Below are positions 53,251 to 59,649 of a stretch of DNA of 59,649 nucleotides, piece after piece (position 1 is the first letter of the stretch; every line of letters starts with the position of its first letter). The notes below the pieces were generated by a model. The model did no database searches, had not been told where the DNA came from, and saw nothing but the letters and a program-made list of their open reading frames with translations. The position numbers and the translations under genes are program-made. The DNA is from Hydnum rufescens UP504. Taxonomy: Eukaryota > Basidiomycota > Agaricomycetes > Cantharellales > Hydnaceae. The DNA is taken from NCBI GenBank assembly GCA_014904985.1, contig MU128921.1:287470-347118 (forward strand). Direction: 5' to 3'.

Positions 53251-54604
53251 TCACATGCCGGTGTAGGGTCGACCGACTCGACACTGGCACTCCGAAATAG
53301 CATTGCAACGTAAGAATAACACCACCTATTGTACTTAACTCTACTTTTTATGACTACACACAAGACAAGAACGGAAAGGCAATTAACGAGGCCGAGGACT
53401 CAGCGTTGGGTATCCATGCTCGAGGGTTCAAATCCCAATTGTACCAACGGAGGAGCTTCGAAAATCCAAAAGATCCCTGAAGATTGGTGCCCAAGTGGCT
53501 GCGACCTCATTTACCAACCGACAGATCCGACGAATAATCATCAACAGCCCGAGTGCACATCATTGCACGAGCAAACAACCATCGCGAGTTGCTACGGACA
53601 TCATCCCATAGTCACGAAGCAAATCAACATTTAGGATGGGCCAAGTGAGCCGGGCACCAACCACGCAGCTTGTCAAATTTCGACGACTGTGGAGGCGACG
53701 TAAGCGCTGGTCCAGTATTAACGACCATACGTTGCAAGATACGGTCATAGTGAGGAATACTCCTGTTCGCTAGAACTTTGTCCTATCAAAGAGCTAATTG
53801 CCAAAAGATGTCCAGTTCCGCTGCCCGCGAGCAGACAATACCTGAGCGTAAATTCTAAATCCCTCCAACCCAGGTAAACGCCAGACCGCATGCGAAGCAT
53901 TGATCGTGACAGTCGTGACCTTTGGCCGCACAAGTTGCAAGCCCATCCATCCACAAAGTCACCTCACTCATCCGATGGGCGGCCCGTTTGGAACAGAAGC
54001 GAACCGAAACCTTGCCTTCTGCATTCCAGTGACTGCAATCACTGTGTGTAAGACCCCATACATCAGTTTGAACAGCCTCCGGACGGGCCCAGAGAGATGA
54101 GCCCAACAGCCCATGGATGGGAGGAAGTAAAAGCATCCCGACACTGCCGCCTTGTCGGCTGAGCAAAAGAACATTAGGCAAGTCCACAAGTGCATTGACA
54201 AATGAAATTAACGGTCGTATGTGTCGCCTGGGCTTGCCACCTGTTGCTGAGGCACCAAGACCATTACGGCGCCCCCACAACTGCACTGAAAGATCCGTGA
54301 CCCCGGCCAGCAGCACACAGGCATGTACACCATGACTGAAACCCTATCCCCAAAAGGACCACTTGCCGCTGATAATTCCAGCTGGTCCAGTCACATGGGG
54401 GACCGTACATTTAGGTACACTTCGGCAAAGTCCTAAGAGGCAGACCTTCGCCGAAAATCAACCATCCAATTCATTTTTTTGGCAATCTATTCGGCCAATC
54501 CATGGCGTGCTAGATATTTTTATTTACTATGTGTTACTATTAATTATATTATTATATTATAAATACTACTATTAAATAATATACCGTAGCTATATAACAT
54601 ATAC
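53251..54604. other. Unassigned; a 153-codon minus-strand ORF at 53855-54316
   Basis: The minus ORF (HIRPLISFVNALVDLPNVLL, GLLGSSLWARPEAVQ, CAAKGHDCHDQCFACG) looks somewhat protein-like but no family is recognised, and other frames are also open. GGGTTCAAATCCC at 53430-53442 resembles a tRNA B box without the rest of a tRNA. An AT-rich block follows at 54520-54600. Confidence 0.35.
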
Positions 54605-54639
54605 CCCCCCCCCCTGGTGTGACACCACAGGGGGCTAGT
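54605..54639 (+). other. C-run and GC-rich hairpin, possible Helitron-type 3' end
   Basis: A run of C (54605-54617) leads into CCCCCTGGTGT-g-ACACCACAGGGGG, an almost perfect hairpin, followed at once by CTAG and T. Helitrons end in a short GC-rich hairpin then CTRR and insert before T. No Rep/helicase coding is near, so this is weak. Confidence 0.25.
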
Positions 54640-54980
54640 TCCATGCAGCCACGCACCCTCAATAACCCACACACCGCCGAGCGTGGGTCAATGCCCGTCC
54701 CGGCGTCCATTGGTCCCCTTGAAGGTTCGCGGTCTTCATTTGCGGGGCGTTCGCGAATGGTTTGCCGGTCCCGTTCGGCAGTTCCTGCCTTGGCTCGCGG
54801 GGTTCGGTGTCAGAACTAAAAATAAATATTAAATGTGTAGAACAGCAATGCAGCCAAAAAAGAGCACTAGCTGCTCTTTTGCGCCACAAAAAGAAATAAA
54901 AAATAAAAGGACTACTGTAACCCCACACCTGCGAGGCAGTGTGGGTACGGACGGCACTCCAGGTCATCGCTACAACGTCT
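54640..54980 (-). repeat. Hairpin-bearing dispersed repeat, copy 2 (CpG-rich)
   Basis: Reverse-complement counterpart of 1945-2500, with the AAAAGAGCAGCTAGTGCTCT hairpin (54853-54880) in an intron-like T-rich stretch. Downstream sequence reads EPRQELPNGTGKPFANAPQ and is rich in CG. No gene family is recognised. Confidence 0.5.
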
Positions 54981-55467
54981 AGGGTCTCTCCTGTGACTGT
55001 GTCGGGAGCGATAATGGGTTGCGCGCGTTGCTGATTCGTCGCAATAGAGCCGAGACTAACTGATACGATTTAAATATTAAAACATTAAGACATCCAAAAG
55101 AGCAAGCTTTCGCTGCCCTTATTCTGCGTGGCTGTAGTAGTGGCGAGGGAGAACTCACCTGATAGGAACCACACGCTGTGGCGTGTGTGATCCTGCGTGC
55201 ATCTGACCAGTACGCGTCCTCGCTTGGCGCAGTCCGTATACTGCGCATTCTTTGCGGCCAATGCGTGCTTCGTCTGCCTTGCCTGCCTATGCGCCGCTGG
55301 CCATCCGGCAAAAATTAACCTGTACGCTGCTGCTGGCCGTGTCGCGTTGCCCCATGAGCCTGTCGCGCCGTGTCCCGTTGCGTACCTGTGCTGCCGTGTG
55401 AGGTTGCTGAGCAAAGGTGCTGCCGTGTCGCGTTGCTGTACGCTGTGCTGCCGTTGCGGTTGCCTGT
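54981..55467. repeat. CpG-rich degenerate GTGCTGCCGTGTCGCGTTGC repeats, interrupting copy B
   Basis: Phrases GCTGCCGTGTCGCGTTGC, GTCGCGCCGTGTCCCGTTGC and similar recur between 55320 and 55465. At about 55468 this sequence replaces the expected continuation of the AWN-F gene, which in copy A goes on with KWTHDMQW. The boundary is therefore an insertion or rearrangement point. Confidence 0.6.
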
Positions 55468-56663
55468 ATTTCCTTCTGAGCAGACATAATCTGAGCAATA
55501 TCCCCTCCTGACTGCGCAATCTGTTTCACAGCAGCAGCCTTCACACCATCATGTTCTGCGATGAGCCTTGTGGCTTCTGCTGCCCAAGTATCAGAGTCCT
55601 CGCCTCCAAAAGACTTGATAAGCTTAAGGTATGCCAGCCGAACCACATTACTTGTGTATTCAGAGGCAGAGACTGCATATAAGATTGTCAGCACAAGAAC
55701 AGCCATGTAAATGTGGGTAGGCATACCTGAAGAATGGAGGTTTGGATTTGACTGGCAATACGAAGACTGGAAGGCATTCCACGCATTTCCATTTCACTGG
55801 AATTTCGATGGGGCTGCCGCCAAGGCAATGCGCCTAACGGATTCAGGACTTTGTTTCCACTCTTTTGCCGTTGCATCCAAGTCCGCAAGGAACTTGATAC
55901 ATTGGTTTTGAGCCCAGGCTACCTGTTTGGCACTGAACTGCCCACCAAGGTGCATGCCCTCATTATCATCAACATGATCGGGATCCATGTTACGAGTATT
56001 GTCGAGAGCAGTCTGAGTGGTCAAATGTGGCGATGAGAACAAGGGCGGAGGGGGTGACTGAGGAAGCAAAACAGGAGGGGAAGGTGATGTACAAGAGGAC
56101 AAGGGTGGAGGTGAAAAGCCATGTGCTTGTGTGCTCTGGGACTCGGCCCGACGCTGGAGGGACAGAGACATACTCGACTGATGAGGAGTACCTTGCTGCC
56201 CCACAGATACATGTGAGTTTGGATTCAAAGGACGAGTCGACCACGAATCGATTTCGACGACAAGACGCAACGGTTGCCGAGTTGCATCATCATCAGCTCC
56301 ATCACAAGATTGGGTATCACTCCCGGCACCCTGAGAGACACTGGACTCCCCCTGAGGCACTGTGGGCCCAGCTCCAATCCTGGCGCGAGACTTGGGATCT
56401 TTCAATGTAGTAGGCGGGTCCACATCTTCTTCATCAGACTCAGAAGAGGTCTCGGGGGGATCAATAGAGCATGTTTTTTGAGGGACTCTAGACTTGGGGC
56501 CAATCTTGGGTGGAGCTTTGGTGTGAGATTTAGAAGCCAAGGCCTTGGTACTTCTGGTATTAGAATGATGAGAGCGAAGGGTGGAGAGCTTCGGGGAGAC
56601 TTCAGGTTCTGGTGACTGGGTAATGAGCATAGGGTTTGAGCGAGTCCACCGGCCATTCATCAT
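55468..56663 (-). pseudogene. AWN-F family gene, copy B, N-terminal half, truncated
   Basis: ATG at 56663. A long open N-terminus (289 codons) is Ser/Pro/Thr-rich with an acidic stretch (SSESDEEDVDPP), then WAQNQCIKFLADLDATAKEW and a likely frameshift at about 55795. Next come RNAWNAFQSSYCQSNPN, a 54-nt GTATGC...ATATGCAG intron (about 55674-55727), SASEYTSNVVRLAYLKLIKS, FGGEDSDTWAAEATRLIAEH and SGGDIAQIMSAQKE. It is cut there by foreign CpG-rich sequence. The best-preserved N-terminus of the family in the window. Confidence 0.7.
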
Positions 56664-56999
56664 GATTAAGCAGTAGCTGTGAGTATGAACAGCAACTGTA
56701 ATAAATTGTGAGGGAGCTTAAAAGCCTGAATCACAGCTATGCAAAGATATTGTGACTCGGGGGAGAAGTCCTACAGGCTAAATACAAGTATGCAAGGTAG
56801 ATGTACAGTCACCAGTTGAACAAAAGCTGCCAGTTATGGAGACGAGAGAGTGAGATGAGAGAGCGGGAGACAAGAGAATGGCGAGATGAGAGAACGAGAC
56901 AAGAGAACAAGACAATAATCACTTTACTGGGCCCACAAATACGCACAGTAACGGATCAAGCATGTAGCCTAAAAAGCACTCCAACACAAGGCTGAGTAC

Positions 57000-57800
57000 T
57001 TCTTAGAAGAGAGAGGTGATGGTGTACACTCGAACCGCCACCAAAGGTGCATGCCCTCATTATATCTATGTCGGATCCGCCAGGATCGGTGGTGATCTTG
57101 ACATTTGTGTACACAGTTAGGTAGGGTATGTGGCATATGCGAGCAGTTCATTGAGTGGTATTCAATATACGTTGCTTGACATGAGCGGAATATGAGGGCG
57201 CGGAGGCCTTGGGCCGACTGAGGAGAGCAAAACAGGAGGGGAAGGTTGATGTATTTTTGGGTAGTAGATCGAGGGTTTGGATGGAGTAGCATTGCTTCGG
57301 CTATTTTGTGCTGGATCTCGCCCGACGCTGGAAGGGACAGATGACATACTTCGACTGACTGCTGGGTATCTCTTCGCTGCCCATCAGACTACAATGTGTG
57401 GAGCTTGTCGTGATGTCGGAGGACAATGGGTTGACCGCCGAACTCCGAGTCTTTCGACCGACAACAGCTTCGGTACGCGCTGCGCTCCCGTAGTTGCATT
57501 TCATCCATTTCAGCTCCAGTCACGTTATGATGTGTGTATCACCTTTTCCCGCGGCAACTCCGGCGTCTGTTAGAGACACTTGGGATTTCGCCCCTTGAGG
57601 CACTACATGGTCCAGCGTCGCACATCCCTGTTTGCGCATTACTTGGTATCTTTCAATGTAGTAGGCCTGGGTTCCGCATCTTCTTCTCAGACTCGAAGTG
57701 ATGTTCTCAGGGGGAGGTCTAATAGAGCATGTTTTTGTTTTGTTTGGGACTCTAGACTTTTGGCCGATCTGTGGGTGGAACTCTTTTGTGGCTTGAGATA
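57000..57800 (-). pseudogene. AWN-F family gene, copy C, scrambled partial copy
   Basis: Follows copy B head to tail. Shared phrases in the same order are GGTGCATGCCCTCATTAT, AGCAAAACAGGAGGGGAAGG, GCCCGACGCTGGA(A)GGGACAG, CTTTCAATGTAGTAGG, CATCTTCTTC and AATAGAGCATGTTTTT. Insertions and replaced stretches of 5-40 bases lie between, so no frame survives. Confidence 0.6.
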
Positions 57801-59215
57801 TTGTTTAGAGATGCACTATGGAGGCCTTGGTACTGTCTGGTTAACTGTCAGAGGATTCTGGCGTTTATTTTGGTGTCTGTCCGTGTTTTCTCTCTTGTTT
57901 TGTTCTGTTTATTGACAGTTCTCATAGGTTTTGTGCTTGTGTGCTTATGCGGTTGTTGTGATGTGGTCCATTCGTGGTGTTCATGCTTCTGTATCTTGGA
58001 TGAGAGGTCTGTGCATTTTGTCATGGTACTTTATTTGATTGGGCCGCGCAGCTATTTTTTCTGGTGCTCGCCTACCACCCCACCATAAACACATCTATGT
58101 ATCTTCTTCCTGATTTGGATTGTGTTGTGTATGTCAGTTATAGAGATCGAAGGGGTGAGGATGAGCTTCAGTGGATGCACGTGTTACTGAGGTTATTCTT
58201 GGTGAGCGTGGTTTATCTATGATCGTCAGGGTGTCTGCGCTGAGTCGACTCTGTGCCAGGTGGGTTTTCATTTTGGTTTCTATCATGATGTTTCAACAGG
58301 TTAGACATGCGAGTATGATACGAGTCCAAACTTGGATTATATAAATGGTGAGAGATGCTGTAAAAAGCCCTTGAATCACTAGCTATCATATAATATATAT
58401 TTGTGGGATCTCGGGTTTGCAAGTTTCCTAAACAGGCTAAATAATCCCTAATTGCTGTTATTTGTTTCTGTTCAAGGCAGGTTAGGGTGTTACCATGTCG
58501 CCATGTGTATTTTACTACAAGAGCATGCTCGATTGGGTATTGGAGGACTGCCTAGGAGACTGGCGCTGATATGAGAGTGTGGGCGCGCCGCATCGGCGAA
58601 CGCCGAGAACTGAGAAAGATAATTATCCTGATCTGAATCGTCTTATATTCACTTTATCTAGTTCGGGCCTAATAACTAACGCACATAACGGAGTGTCACA
58701 TGTCGCGTTGGCCTAAGGAATAATTGCACTCCTAATAGCGGCCCCTGATTAGGCTGAGACTGTGTCTGGTCATACTCATTAGCGGTTATGTGTGTGTATT
58801 GCATGTGTTCAACGACTTACACTTGGCAGTCATTGTCCTACAATAGCATTGCAACTGTGATGAATAACTTTACACAGGTATATGGTATTTATTTTAACTT
58901 TTACTTTTTTGATTTATGAATACCAGGGAGAGGAGAGAGAGCGTAGACGAATGGCAGATAGGGGATTTGGAAACAGCAAAAAGTGACGATGGCCTGAGAA
59001 GGACTCTCAGCGGGTTTGTGTAGTATTGATTGGTTTGATGTTGTGTGCTCGATGTTTCTCAAAGGTTTTTGTAGTCCTAATTTGTTGAACCAGCCATTAT
59101 CAAGGGAGGATATAACTTTGCGAATCAAAAAGGATTGGCTATAGTTCTGGAAGTTAGATTGGGTGCCCAAGTGTGTCTTGCGACCCCTCTATATTGGTGA
59201 ACTGACTCAGATCCG
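57801..59215. other. Unassigned sequence
   Basis: T/G-rich, stop-rich in all frames, with no gene, tRNA or repeat I can support. Confidence 0.4.
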
Positions 59216-59240
59216 ACTCATTCAATTGGCATCAGAACCA
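59216..59240 (+). promoter_or_regulatory. Possible retroelement primer-binding site
   Basis: CAATTGGCATCAGAACCAGG resembles the TGGTATCAGAGC-type site of copia elements and would mark the end of a 5' LTR. The sequence after it (59240-59560) has short gag-like open stretches. No paired LTR is in the window. Confidence 0.3.
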
Positions 59241-59562
59241 GGTCGCGAGGTAGGCAACACTCATTGTTGTCTGACTGAGACCTCTCACACTTCATCCCAT
59301 GATTGGGCTTGAAGCTACTTGTGGCAATTGGCCACGGATCATCATCTCCATTTGATGAAGATGAGAGATTTCAATCAGTTTGGGATGGGCAACATTGGGG
59401 GCGGGCATAGCGGGACCCGCTAGTGTCAGGATATTCGTGCGGACTTGATGAGGCGAACGTAAGCGTGTTCCTCTATAGGTGTGAGTGGGAGATTGACCAA
59501 TTTGAGTGTTGCGCTGAGATGGGTACTGGTAGTATGATTGAGGAAAGTACTTCCCGTCTATC

Positions 59563-59612
59563 GGACCAAAAAAAAAAAAAAAATAAAAAAAATGAACAAA
59601 AAAAAAAAAACA
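59563..59612. repeat. A-rich low-complexity run
   Basis: Two A tracts of 12-15 interrupted by T, TG and C. Confidence 0.9.
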
Positions 59613-59649
59613 GAATCTTACTGGTCTTAATCAAAGGCCAGGTGGCTAT

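Noticed and set aside
53385..53460. Possible tRNA gene with GGGTTCAAATCCC
   Set aside because: The distance between the D-arm-like and T-arm-like parts is too short for an anticodon arm and the stems do not pair.

Overview
The window looks like nuclear DNA from a mushroom-forming basidiomycete (Agaricomycetes). The evidence is short spliceosomal introns of about 49-62 nt with GT...AG ends (some with CTRAY-like branch sites), a KDZ-type transposase, a Ulp1-type SUMO-protease gene, an HNH-type gene and chromodomain Gypsy elements. I cannot name the species. Most of the window is transposable elements in different states of decay, nested in one another, with a few intact-looking, CpG-rich multi-exon genes between them. 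A 25-base N run at 42475-42499 marks an assembly join.

Layout. 1-1621: first member of a four-member gene family of unknown function (called here the AWN-F family after a shared Ala/Pro-Trp-Asn-x-Phe motif). 1945-2500: a hairpin-bearing repeat that recurs at 54.6-54.98 kb. 2925-10972: a complete minus-strand chromodomain Ty3/Gypsy element (Gypsy1) with 635-bp LTRs and a CCCTT target duplication. It carries an antisense reading frame that is split by a solo LTR at 4258-4942 (target duplication GTGGG). 12033-12820: a 788-bp miniature LTR element (TRIM). 13110-13394 and 16134-16418: two identical 285-bp direct repeats. 16498-18759: AWN-F member 2, four exons with one frameshift. 19585-25030: arrays of a 130-150-bp repeat in inverted orientation around a minus-strand Ulp1-protease gene cluster. 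25110-26150: a clean three-exon gene of unknown function. 26479-27412: an HNH-type gene. 30880-31530: the same 130-150-bp repeat in opposite orientation, directly upstream of a KDZ transposase gene (31752-35181). 35935-46957: a second, broken minus-strand Gypsy element (Gypsy2) with an extra ORF after integrase. It is interrupted by the N gap and by a 1502-bp terminal-inverted-repeat element (44699-46200). 46958-50215: the 5' part of a plus-strand Gypsy element (Gypsy3). 50442-57800: three colinear minus-strand copies of another AWN-F gene, two of them riddled with small indels. 57.8-59.65 kb: mostly unassigned.

Main observations. (1) In Gypsy1, its antisense ORF, Gypsy2, Gypsy3 and the KDZ gene, nearly every premature stop is TGA, often where the family has Arg. 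The two Gypsy1 LTRs and the two TRIM LTRs differ mostly by C/T or G/A changes at CpG. This points to CpG methylation with deamination (or a CpG-directed RIP-like process) acting on mobile DNA while adjacent genes keep their CpGs. (2) Gypsy1 has an 11-nt perfect complement between its primer-binding site and the predicted 5' end of its own transcript, placed about 32 nt after a TATA box, as in Tf1-type self-priming. (3) The Ulp1 cluster bounded by inverted arrays, with the same repeat in front of the KDZ transposase, is the best candidate for an undescribed mobile system.
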